A stretch of DNA of 64,000 bases from positions 558,001 through 622,000 of the forward strand of contig OY776378.1 in the NCBI GenBank assembly GCA_963675575.1, in the 5' to 3' direction. The notes under the pieces were generated by a model. It did no database searches, had not been told where the DNA came from, and worked only from the letters and a program-made list of their open reading frames with translations. Shown here piece by piece: positions 33,929 to 42,938 of this stretch. The stretch is from JAGLOK01 sp963675575. GTDB taxonomy: Bacteria; Bacillota; Clostridia; Christensenellales; UMGS416. Numbering within the stretch: the first letter of the stretch is position 1; every line of letters begins with the position of its first letter. The translations under genes were made by a program, and so were the position numbers.

Positions 33929-36900
33929 TGGCTATAGTTATTACCCTCTTACTTATCCGCAAAAAAATATTTATCAAACAGAAATCACCTATCCAGGGAC
34001 GTCGATAGGGCTTATTACTGCAACCATGCGAATCGTTGATGACAATATTGATTTAAAAAAGATGGAGAAAACATTAAATCTCATCATTGAACACAATGAT
34101 AGCATGAGGATTCGAGTAAAGATAGTCGGAAGAGAACCAAGACAATATTTTGCCGAATATAACTATGAAAAGTACGAAATTATAGATTTGCGGAATCAGC
34201 CTATAGAGAAACTTTATGATTTTGATAAAAAGCAGACTGAAACACCAATAGATTTAATTGATAATCAACTTTATAGATTTACTCTTTTGTGGTTAAGCGA
34301 TAATGAGTTTGCAGTATTTTTGAAGATTCATCATTTAATATCTGATGGTTGGTCTACAGTGCGCATTGGTAATTATATACTTGATTATTATGAAAAACTG
34401 CAAAAAGGAATTGATATTGATTTTGAAAATACACCCTCATATAGAGAATATATTTTAAGTGAGACGGAGTATTTATCGGGAGAACTGTTTGTGAAAGATA
34501 AAGAGTTCTGGAACAATAAATTTCAAGACGCTGAAGAGCCTTCGAAAATTAAACCAAGAAAGTCGAATTTGGTAGGCACCCAAGCAAAACGTAAAACTTT
34601 TGTTTTACCTGATAAGCTTACAAAGCAATTGCGTCAATATTGTAAAGATACCAGAACATCGATTTTTGGTGTCATTTTGTCGGCATTTGCAATATATTTA
34701 AATCGAACAACTCAAAAGGATATTATAACAATTGGAACACTTGTTTTAAACCGTTCAAACCGAAGGCAAAAAAATACCGTTGGAATGTTTATATCAACAG
34801 TTCCTATTAAAGTGGAGTTTGAAGGAGAAACAAATTTTACTGAATTTAATAAATTGTTAACAAGAGAATGGATGGCAGTATTAAAACACCAAAAATATCC
34901 TTTCGAATTGTTACTTAAAGATATAAGAGAAAGAAACAAAGATTCAAAAGATTTATTTGATATTGTATTTTCATATCAGAATGCCAGCTTTACAGAAAAC
35001 ACGAGTTCAAAAGAACGTACATCCAGATGGCACTTTAACCACGCACAAAAAGAATCTTTAACTATACATATTCACGATAGGGATGACGTGGGCAAACTAT
35101 TGCTTGATTATGATTATTTAGTTGACCTATTTCAAGAAAAAGAGATTGAATTCATTCATGATAATTTTATAAGGGTTTTATGGCACGCCCTTGATGATCC
35201 GAAAAGGCAAATGTCAAAACTTGAGCTTATTTCTGAAGAAGAGAAGAATAAGATTTTATATGATTTTAATTCAAATGAAATAGAATTTGATACCAAAAAA
35301 ACTCTAGTTGATTTATTTGTTGAACAGGCTGAAAAAACTCCGGAGCAAACTGCGATAGTTTGGGAAGATAAAAAAGTTACATATTCCCAATTAAATTTAA
35401 TGTCTAATTCTTTGGCCAATACTTTGGTTAGCCAAGGAGTTAAGGCTGATGATATTGTCTGCTTGATATTTGATAAATCAATAGAAATGATAGTAACCAT
35501 ACTTGCAATTTTAAAATCAGGAGCGGCATATTTATCTGTTGACGGTGAATTTCCTGCGGAAAGAAAAAGATATTTATTTAACGACAGCCAGTCTAAGATA
35601 TTAATAACAACAGAAGAATATAAACAGGAATCAGAATTTAAAGGGAAAGTAATATCTATTACAGATCATGATTTCAGCTTGAATACCCAAAGACCTGAAG
35701 CGCATATCAAAGCATCTGATCTGGCATATATCATTTATACTTCCGGAACCACTGGCCAGCCGAAAGGCGTGATGATTGAGCATAAGAGCATTGTAAACTA
35801 TGTTTATAGTTTTTTGGATGAATTTAAATATACTGGACAAGAGAGGGTGCTTGTCCACAGCTCCTATACATATGACGGATTTGTGGAAGAGATATATCCT
35901 GGGCTTTCCTCGGGAGCAACATTAGTTATATCAAACAAATATGGTGCCAAAGATATGCAAAGCATGGCAAAAGTCATAAGGAAACACAATGTGTCAATCA
36001 TCGGACTAACGCCTCTTGTGCTGAGCGCATTAAATAAAATGAACAACTTTCCGTCCATGAGAAAATATTTAACCGGCGGAGATGTTTTAAAGTACGAATA
36101 TATGAACAATCTTCTAGAAAACGCAGAAATACATAATACTTATGGCCCAACTGAGGCAACAGTATGTGCCGCTTTTCATAAATGCGATAAAACCATAAAA
36201 GATAATATTCCAATCGGCAAGCCTATCGCGAATTACAAAATATATATTTTAGATGCCAATCTTAATTTGGTGCCAATTGGCGTGCCTGGAGAGCTGTATA
36301 TTTCAGGGCCAAGCATTGCAAGGGGATACCTTAACAAACCCGATTTGACAAGTGAAGCTTTCCTTGATAATCCTTTCTTGCCGGGAGGTAAAATGTATCG
36401 AACAAAGGATATGGCCAGATGGTATCCTATGGGGGATATAGAATATCTCGGCAGAGCGGACAGACAGGTGAAAATCCGTGGGATGCGAGTGGAATTAGGT
36501 GAAATAGAAAGTAAGCTGTTAAAAAATGATAATATACATTCGGCAGTCGTTACTGCAAAAACTGATGAAAATAATAAGAAGCTGCTTTGTGCATATTATG
36601 AATCCAGCTCTCAGATTACTGTTCATGAAATCAGAGAATATTTAAGAAAAGAACTGGCAGCACATATGATTCCTTCGTATTATCTAGAAATGGATAAAAT
36701 ACCATTATCTGCAAGCGGGAAAGTTAATTATAATTCTCTGCCAGGTTTGGACAATATGGTAATAAACGAAGAAAGTCAATATGTTGCGCCAAATGATGAC
36801 GTTGAAGAGCGTTTGGCAAAGTTGATTGAAAATCTGCTTAAAGTAACAAAAGTAGGTATAAATGATAACTACTTCGAGTTAGGCGGAGATTCTTTGGACA

Positions 36901-37892
36901 TTACAACATTAGCTTATGATATTATAGATGAATTCAATGTGGAGATTCCGCTTGAATGTATATTCAAATCCGACACAGTAAAAGATATAGCCGAATTTAT
37001 AAAGATTGCAGTAGGTAAAGAAAAAGAAATAACACCTCATAGGGAAAAGAATTTAATATTGCTAAACCGCGGTGAAGACGGCAATAAAAATATAATTTTT
37101 GTTCATGATGGCATCGGAGGAATCGGTGCTTATGTGAAGCTTTGTCAGTATATCGGCAAATATAACGTATGGGGACTTAGGGCAAGCCAAGAAAATAATT
37201 TACACCCCAGAAATACGACTATAGAAGAAATTGCACGAAGCTATGTTGAGCAAATTATTGATGAGTGTTCCCCTCCTTATAATATCGCGGGTTGGTGTAT
37301 TGGCGGCACAATAGCATATGAGATAGTACGCCAAATGGAGAACATGAATCTGAATGTTAATTCACTTTTAATGATTGACACAATTCCTCCGATGGTATGG
37401 AAAGATGAAAACAGGTTTTCACTGGAAAACGAAATTCTTTTTATAGGAGAAAATATTAAATCTGATGGGGTGTTTGATAATACAAAAAACGTAGGAAGTA
37501 TTAAGCTTCTATGGGAAACTGTTGTTGAGAATATCGAACAATCTGATTCTAAAGAAGAAATTATAAATGAATTTGCACAAAAAGTTCCCCAAGATATTTT
37601 GGGGTATTTAGATGGTTTTGGTCATTCGACTATAAGGGAAATATTTCTATTTATAAATCAGCTAAGAACTTTTCATATTGCCAGAGCTTTTTATGTTCCG
37701 ATAGAAAAAATTAAATCCGATATAGTTTATCTGGGCGCGGAAAAAGATTCTGTGGTGGAAGATAGCAGCAAATGGACGCAGTATACTAGAGGAGAAGTCT
37801 TTTACAAAACCATATCAGGCAATCATTACACTATGATGGAAATGCCGGCCGCCGAAAAACTAATTGAAACGATAAAAGGTTGGGCGATATAG
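33921..37892 (+). CDS. Single-module nonribosomal peptide synthetase (C-A-PCP-TE)
   Basis: A 1323-residue enzyme that should activate one amino acid and join it to an acyl or aminoacyl partner. Condensation domain aa 1-430 with HHLISDG (His137, His138, Asp142). Adenylation domain aa 455-945 with IIYTSGTTGQPKGVM, NTYGPTEA, GRADRQVKIRGMRVELGE and the Lys of SASGKVNYN. By hand alignment the pocket reads D-G-E-G-L-G-T-V-C; the Glu hints at a basic residue, low confidence. Carrier domain has Ser991 in LGGDSLD. The thioesterase (aa 1050-1323) has GWCIGG, with Cys1126 for Ser, and LGAEKDSV and SGNHY. No phosphopantetheinyl transferase is near. Confidence 0.93.
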   Translation: MTDGYSYYPLTYPQKNIYQTEITYPGTSIGLITATMRIVDDNIDLKKMEKTLNLIIEHNDSMRIRVKIVGREPRQYFAEYNYEKYEIIDLRNQPIEKLYDFDKKQTETPIDLIDNQLYRFTLLWLSDNEFAVFLKIHHLISDGWSTVRIGNYILDYYEKLQKGIDIDFENTPSYREYILSETEYLSGELFVKDKEFWNNKFQDAEEPSKIKPRKSNLVGTQAKRKTFVLPDKLTKQLRQYCKDTRTSIFGVILSAFAIYLNRTTQKDIITIGTLVLNRSNRRQKNTVGMFISTVPIKVEFEGETNFTEFNKLLTREWMAVLKHQKYPFELLLKDIRERNKDSKDLFDIVFSYQNASFTENTSSKERTSRWHFNHAQKESLTIHIHDRDDVGKLLLDYDYLVDLFQEKEIEFIHDNFIRVLWHALDDPKRQMSKLELISEEEKNKILYDFNSNEIEFDTKKTLVDLFVEQAEKTPEQTAIVWEDKKVTYSQLNLMSNSLANTLVSQGVKADDIVCLIFDKSIEMIVTILAILKSGAAYLSVDGEFPAERKRYLFNDSQSKILITTEEYKQESEFKGKVISITDHDFSLNTQRPEAHIKASDLAYIIYTSGTTGQPKGVMIEHKSIVNYVYSFLDEFKYTGQERVLVHSSYTYDGFVEEIYPGLSSGATLVISNKYGAKDMQSMAKVIRKHNVSIIGLTPLVLSALNKMNNFPSMRKYLTGGDVLKYEYMNNLLENAEIHNTYGPTEATVCAAFHKCDKTIKDNIPIGKPIANYKIYILDANLNLVPIGVPGELYISGPSIARGYLNKPDLTSEAFLDNPFLPGGKMYRTKDMARWYPMGDIEYLGRADRQVKIRGMRVELGEIESKLLKNDNIHSAVVTAKTDENNKKLLCAYYESSSQITVHEIREYLRKELAAHMIPSYYLEMDKIPLSASGKVNYNSLPGLDNMVINEESQYVAPNDDVEERLAKLIENLLKVTKVGINDNYFELGGDSLDITTLAYDIIDEFNVEIPLECIFKSDTVKDIAEFIKIAVGKEKEITPHREKNLILLNRGEDGNKNIIFVHDGIGGIGAYVKLCQYIGKYNVWGLRASQENNLHPRNTTIEEIARSYVEQIIDECSPPYNIAGWCIGGTIAYEIVRQMENMNLNVNSLLMIDTIPPMVWKDENRFSLENEILFIGENIKSDGVFDNTKNVGSIKLLWETVVENIEQSDSKEEIINEFAQKVPQDILGYLDGFGHSTIREIFLFINQLRTFHIARAFYVPIEKIKSDIVYLGAEKDSVVEDSSKWTQYTRGEVFYKTISGNHYTMMEMPAAEKLIETIKGWAI

Positions 37893-37893
37893 A

Positions 37894-39768
37894 ATGAATT
37901 TCCAAGCAAATGGGATTTTTGAAAATACATATATTACGTTATTTGCAGTAATAATATCTTCATTATTATGGGTTGTTTTATTTTTTGTAATTTTATTTAA
38001 GAAAAACAAGAAGCAAATCATGTATGCTTTTTTAGCAATGATAGGTGCAGCTCTGATATGGTCGGCAGGCAGTGCTGCAGAGCTCGGCATATACATGTTT
38101 ACCGCAAAAATTAATAAATTTGCAATGTACACTTCCTTTATAGGACTATGCTTTGTTCCTGTCACGATATTTTATGTTGGATTAATATTTACGAGAACTC
38201 AAATAAAATTTCATTGGATATATATCATTCTGCTTTTTATCCCCATCTTAGATTGCACCTTTATTTTAACAAATGAACTCCACCATTTGTTTATAGAACA
38301 ATACGCAATAATAAATTCTGAAATCATATATGGGAAATGGTTTTATATTCATACAATAATATCATACTCTTATTTGATAAGCGGCCTCTATTTTCTTGCC
38401 AGTTCTTCTGTTAAAACGACAGGCTTTTTCTCAAGGCAGTCTATACTTATATTTATCGGTATTTTAATTCCATTAATCATTAATATGTTAACGACTCTTC
38501 AGCTTGTGTCTATGACAGTATATATTACTTGCATTTCTTTTTCTGTTGCGGTTCTATTGTTCATAGTAGCGATAATGAAATTTAACTTCTTAAATGTAGT
38601 GCCAATAGCTCTAAGAAACATAGTGGATAACATATCTGATGGCTTTTTTGTCATAAACAACGATTTGAAAATTATAGATTTCAATAAGACTTTGCAAGAT
38701 ACGTTTGGGGGCTATTTGGAAATAAAAAGAAATTTACAAATAGAAAAAGTTTTCACTTTGGAAGATCAAAACACAACTGTTTTTAAAGAATTGTATGAAA
38801 TGATAAAAAAGTCATATGACACAAAGAAATCTTTGTCGGCAGAAAAACATATCATATATAAGGATTTCAATAAGCATTTCAAAATAGAAGTTACTCCAAT
38901 TACCACCAAAGGCCAAGGATACTTGGGCATGGTAATGTTGTTGAAAGACATTACTCAAAATGTACGCGACATGGAAACAATCAAAGAAAAGCAAGAGATA
39001 CTGATGGGGCAGGAAAGACTCGCATCACTGGGTCAGCTGATAGGCGGAATAGCGCACAATTTGAAAACGCCTATTATGTCGATTTCAGGAGGCATTGAAG
39101 GGATAAAGGATTTAACCGAAGAATATCTGGATTCAATCGGAGACAGTTCAGTTACCGACGAAGACCACAAGGAAATAGCCAACGAGATTCTTGAATGGGT
39201 AAAAAAAATAAAGCCTCATTGCGGCTATATGTCCGATATTATAAGCGCAGTTAAGGGGCAGGCGGTAAAGTTCAATACATCTGGACTTTTAAGCTTTACT
39301 ATTGATGAAGCGGTTAAAAGAATTGATATCCTTTTGAAACATGAACTTATACGATATCATGCAACAATGAGCACGGTTGTAGAAGTTGATAGGATGACTG
39401 AAGTTAAAGGCGATATAAATTCTCTTGTCCAAGTGCTTGACAATATAATTATCAATGCAATACAATCATATGAAGGGGAAAAAGGGCAAATAGTATTCAA
39501 AGTTGTAAAAGTGGGCTCGAATGTTACTTTTATGATTTCTGATAAAGGAAAAGGAATTAGCGTAGAGCTTAAACAAAAGCTGTTTAAAGAGATGGTAACA
39601 ACAAAGGGCAAAGACGGAACAGGACTTGGGCTGTTCATGTCTTATTCTACGATTAAGGGCAAGTTTGAGGGCGATATGTGGTTTGAGTCGGATTTGGGAA
39701 AAGGTACAACTTTTTATGTTTCAATTCCGCAACTTAAAAGCACAATAGTGGAAAGTGAGTTAGCGTGA
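37894..39768 (+). CDS. Membrane histidine kinase, 7TM plus PAS
   Basis: A 624-residue sensor kinase. Seven spans in aa 1-230 resemble the HisKA_7TM sensor module. A PAS domain (aa about 245-355, IVDNISDGFFVINNDLKIIDFN) precedes ERLASLGQLIGGIAHNLKTPIMSISGG with the phospho-acceptor His388. The ATPase domain has the N-box LDNIIINAIQSY, MISDKGKGIS and GTGLGLFMS. The ATG is one base after the NRPS stop, and its own stop overlaps the next gene. The closeness suggests that it senses the NRPS product or the same cue; this is inference. Confidence 0.92.
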   Translation: MNFQANGIFENTYITLFAVIISSLLWVVLFFVILFKKNKKQIMYAFLAMIGAALIWSAGSAAELGIYMFTAKINKFAMYTSFIGLCFVPVTIFYVGLIFTRTQIKFHWIYIILLFIPILDCTFILTNELHHLFIEQYAIINSEIIYGKWFYIHTIISYSYLISGLYFLASSSVKTTGFFSRQSILIFIGILIPLIINMLTTLQLVSMTVYITCISFSVAVLLFIVAIMKFNFLNVVPIALRNIVDNISDGFFVINNDLKIIDFNKTLQDTFGGYLEIKRNLQIEKVFTLEDQNTTVFKELYEMIKKSYDTKKSLSAEKHIIYKDFNKHFKIEVTPITTKGQGYLGMVMLLKDITQNVRDMETIKEKQEILMGQERLASLGQLIGGIAHNLKTPIMSISGGIEGIKDLTEEYLDSIGDSSVTDEDHKEIANEILEWVKKIKPHCGYMSDIISAVKGQAVKFNTSGLLSFTIDEAVKRIDILLKHELIRYHATMSTVVEVDRMTEVKGDINSLVQVLDNIIINAIQSYEGEKGQIVFKVVKVGSNVTFMISDKGKGISVELKQKLFKEMVTTKGKDGTGLGLFMSYSTIKGKFEGDMWFESDLGKGTTFYVSIPQLKSTIVESELA

Positions 39769-41306
39769 GAAAAAGAAAAACCCCCAATCAATTTTCATAT
39801 AAAATATTAGTTGTTGATGATGAAATCGGCATAATTGATTCGTTGTCAGTAATACTAAAAAGAAATGGATATGGCTTTGTTGGGTTGACTGATCCTATGG
39901 AAGCTATAGAGCGAATACGCCACGAACATTTTGACTTGCTTATTTTAGATTTTTTGATGAAACCAATACATGGCGATGAAGTCGTGGAGAAAATAAGAGA
40001 ATTTGATAAAGAGCTGTATATCCTTCTTTTAACCGGGCATAAAGATTTAGCTCCGCCTATTGAAACCATAAGGGCTCTTGACATTCAGGGATACTGCGAA
40101 AAAGGGGACAGGTTTGATCAATTACTCTTGCTTGTTGAATCCGGAATAAAATCCATTTCACAGCTTGAAACTATAAAAGCGTTCAGAGACGGATTAAACA
40201 GTATTCTTGAAGCTATGCCAAAAATATATCAGCTTCAGCCGATAGGAAATATTCTGGAAGAAATATTGTCTGAAATATTGCCTCTGATAAACAGTGAAAG
40301 TGCTTTTATTATCGTTGATGACACCTCAATGGATTTGCGAGCAATTGATAAACAAGGGCAAACAGGCAATGTTAATGTTCATCGAACTATTTTTAGGGGA
40401 ATTGGAAAATACAAGACCGATATTGAAGATTTTTTAGAAATGCTGGATCCCAATTTAATGGAGCAAATCGGTTATGCCAGAACAGAAAAAAAGGTCATTC
40501 AGCTTAAAGAAGGCGTAATATTACCTTTGATAAATGAAATAAATGAGATAATAGGTGTTATATTCGTTGAAACTTCAAACATAGAAGATGGATTGGGGCT
40601 TTTGGGAATATATGCGTCACAGGCTGCGTCCTCGCTGAATAATGCATTTTTGCACTCTTTGGTAAATATTAAAAATGATGAGCTCAATAAAACATATGTC
40701 GAGCTTAAAGGCCGGTATATGGATACTATCAAGGCACTTAGACTTGTAGTTGACGCGAAGGATATATATACAAGAGGGCATTCGGACAGAGTAGCATATT
40801 ATTCTAAAAAAATCGGAGAAAAACTTGATTTAAACGAGAAAGATCTCGAAATCTTAAGGATAAGCGGCATGTTCCACGATGTGGGAAAAATCGGAACGCG
40901 AGACGATATAATATTAAAAAGCGAAAAACTTGATGAGATAGAATACGAAGAAATAAAGAAACATCCTTTAAAAGGCGCGCACATATTATCTGCGGTGTCT
41001 ATGTTTAAAGAAGTTGTCCCACTGGTTAAGTGCCATCATGAGAAAATGGACGGATCAGGATATCCGGAAGGCCTAAAAGGTGATGAGATACCATTTTTGG
41101 CAAGAATAATATCTGTTGCCGACGCGTTTGACGCTATGATGTCTGACAGACTGTATAGATCTAGGCTTGGACTTGGTGAAGCTGTAGCTCAGCTTCAAAA
41201 GTATGCAGGAACGCAGTTTGACGCTCAAATTGTAGGGGTGTTTGTGGAAATATTAAAAAATTATGATGAAATGCAGGACGAACTGCAATACACGTTCGAT
41301 TCTTAA
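39765..41306 (+). CDS. Response regulator with GAF-like and HD-GYP domains
   Basis: A 513-residue output protein starting with GTG that overlaps the kinase stop (GTGA). The receiver domain (aa 12-130) has ILVVDDEIGIIDS, the phospho-acceptor Asp62 in LLILDFLMKP, then LLTGH. A GAF-like middle (aa about 160-310) follows. The HD-GYP domain (aa about 325-505) is fully equipped: GHSDRVAYYS, FHDVGKIGTRDDIIL and HHEKMDGSGYPEGLKGDEIP. By family it should degrade c-di-GMP when phosphorylated. The kinase next to it is the obvious partner. Confidence 0.93.
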   Translation: MRKRKTPNQFSYKILVVDDEIGIIDSLSVILKRNGYGFVGLTDPMEAIERIRHEHFDLLILDFLMKPIHGDEVVEKIREFDKELYILLLTGHKDLAPPIETIRALDIQGYCEKGDRFDQLLLLVESGIKSISQLETIKAFRDGLNSILEAMPKIYQLQPIGNILEEILSEILPLINSESAFIIVDDTSMDLRAIDKQGQTGNVNVHRTIFRGIGKYKTDIEDFLEMLDPNLMEQIGYARTEKKVIQLKEGVILPLINEINEIIGVIFVETSNIEDGLGLLGIYASQAASSLNNAFLHSLVNIKNDELNKTYVELKGRYMDTIKALRLVVDAKDIYTRGHSDRVAYYSKKIGEKLDLNEKDLEILRISGMFHDVGKIGTRDDIILKSEKLDEIEYEEIKKHPLKGAHILSAVSMFKEVVPLVKCHHEKMDGSGYPEGLKGDEIPFLARIISVADAFDAMMSDRLYRSRLGLGEAVAQLQKYAGTQFDAQIVGVFVEILKNYDEMQDELQYTFDS

Positions 41307-41310
41307 TTAA

Positions 41311-41339
41311 TTGACGTTTGTTTTTTTAACCCATATAAT
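41311..41339 (+). promoter_or_regulatory. Promoter giving a leaderless crtQ-like mRNA
   Basis: TTGACG (41311-41316), 17-bp spacer, TATAAT (41334-41339). The ATG at 41346 would be at the transcription start, and no ribosome site exists. Confidence 0.65.
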
Positions 41340-41345
41340 TATGTT

Positions 41346-42431
41346 ATGTTTGAAATAAATAACATAATTATTTTTTTAGGATTTATTTTTGGAGTGGTCC
41401 TTTTTTTAGCGGCAAAAAGCATAAAGCAATTCCCTCATATCCCTAAATTAAAAATCTCTGTGATAATACCCGTCAGAAATGAAGAACATAATATTTCGCG
41501 TTTGCTTTCCGACTTAGCAAAACAGACTTACGATGTTTTTGAAATAATATGTGTCGATGATGATTCCACTGACAGAACATGTGAAGTAATAAAGAATTTT
41601 GATGTAGAGATTATATCATCAGGAGCACTGCCCGAAGGATGGAAAGGCAAGCCTTGGGCCTGCCAACAGGGCGCCGAACATGCATCCGGCGATGTCTTGC
41701 TGTTTTTCGATGCGGATGTCAGGCTGCACCAGAAAGCTGTCAGCGCTTTGGCATCCGCTTTCACATTTGACAACTCTTGTGTTTCTGTTCAGCCATATCA
41801 TCAAACAAATAAAGCATACGAGCAGTTTTCATTGTTTTTTAATGCTATTCAGGCTATGGGCACAGGTATGGGCATTCCGTTCAAAACAAAAAGAATCGGG
41901 GTTTTCGGCCCGGTATTTATGGTTTCACGCAACATATTTTTATCTAATCAAGGCTATCTTCATGTGAAAGGAGAAACAATAGAAGACTATTCTTTGGGCC
42001 GCTATTACAATGAAAAAAATATAGATTTAAAGCTATTTTTGGGAGGAGGATATATTTCGTACAGAATGTATCCTTTGGGCTTTTGTTCACTGGTGGAAGG
42101 CTGGGCAAAAAATTTTGCTACAGGAGCGATAAAAACCAAGTGGTGGCGGCTTATAATGATTGTGGTGTATATAACTGCATTGACTGCACTGCCGATAGAA
42201 ATAGTAAAAAGCATCATGCACCCGGAGGTTTCTGAAATATTGTTTGCATCGGTATTCTATTTATTATTTGTAATATTTTTGCTTTTTTCATCAAAAAAAC
42301 TGGGTTCATTCAAAGTAATATCGTGCGTTTTTTATCCTGTCGTGCTGTTCGCGTTTCATTTGATATTTTTATATTCAGTTGTTTGCACATTTGTTACAAA
42401 GTCCGCCACATGGAAGGGAAGGAAGGTTTAA
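41346..42431 (+). CDS. Family 2 glycosyltransferase, CrtQ-like
   Basis: A 361-residue membrane-bound GT-A enzyme. One N-terminal span, then ISVIIPVRNEEHNISRLLSDL, ICVDDDSTDRT, LLFFDADVRLHQKA (DxD metal site) and ETIEDYSLGRYY (acceptor acid), then three C-terminal spans. It resembles the enzyme that glucosylates diaponeurosporenoate in staphyloxanthin synthesis. The next gene is a CrtO-like acyltransferase, which supports a glycosylated, acylated terpenoid or lipid. No carotenoid synthase is present in the window. Confidence 0.82.
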   Translation: MFEINNIIIFLGFIFGVVLFLAAKSIKQFPHIPKLKISVIIPVRNEEHNISRLLSDLAKQTYDVFEIICVDDDSTDRTCEVIKNFDVEIISSGALPEGWKGKPWACQQGAEHASGDVLLFFDADVRLHQKAVSALASAFTFDNSCVSVQPYHQTNKAYEQFSLFFNAIQAMGTGMGIPFKTKRIGVFGPVFMVSRNIFLSNQGYLHVKGETIEDYSLGRYYNEKNIDLKLFLGGGYISYRMYPLGFCSLVEGWAKNFATGAIKTKWWRLIMIVVYITALTALPIEIVKSIMHPEVSEILFASVFYLLFVIFLLFSSKKLGSFKVISCVFYPVVLFAFHLIFLYSVVCTFVTKSATWKGRKV

Positions 42432-42938
42432 ATGCAGATATTTTTCTTGCCAAAATTAGCTACAGTAGCTTTGTTCGTGTTATTGTGGCCAATATTTCAG
42501 GTTGGGTTTGCTATGCTTTCAAATAAAATAGCCGACGAAAAATTTAATGAGAATTCATGGTTTTATAAATCACACAAATGGGAAAACAATGGAAAGATTT
42601 ATAACAACGTTTTTAAAATACGAGAATGGAAACATTTATTGCCGGATGGAGCGAAAGTTTTCAAAAAGGGCTTCAAAAAAAGGCAGCTCGTGAATTTGGA
42701 CGAAGACTACCTTGAGAGTTTTATTAAAGAAACCTGCAGAGCCGAATGGGGCCATTGGATGCAGATAATTCCTTTTTGGATATTTGGTTTATTTGGCCCG
42801 TTTTATGTAGTATTTATAATGCTGGCATACGCGCTTGCGATGAATATTCCTTGCATTATAGCTCAAAGATATAACAGACCTAGGGTGAAAAAACTCCTGG
42901 AGGAAACCAGAAAGAAAAATACAAGTCAGAATTCGTAG
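42432..42938 (+). CDS. CrtO-like glycosyl-carotenoid/lipid acyltransferase
   Basis: A 168-residue membrane protein like CrtO, which acylates the sugar of glycosyl-diaponeurosporenoate. Two spans at aa 5-30 and 118-145 flank NSWFYKSHKWENNGKIYNNVFKIREWKHLLPDG, a family block with a conserved Trp/Lys pattern, and the Arg-Glu-His segment ETCRAEWGHWMQ. It directly abuts the glycosyltransferase. Its 3' end overlaps the 3' end of the convergent gene by 13 bases. Confidence 0.8.
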   Translation: MQIFFLPKLATVALFVLLWPIFQVGFAMLSNKIADEKFNENSWFYKSHKWENNGKIYNNVFKIREWKHLLPDGAKVFKKGFKKRQLVNLDEDYLESFIKETCRAEWGHWMQIIPFWIFGLFGPFYVVFIMLAYALAMNIPCIIAQRYNRPRVKKLLEETRKKNTSQNS

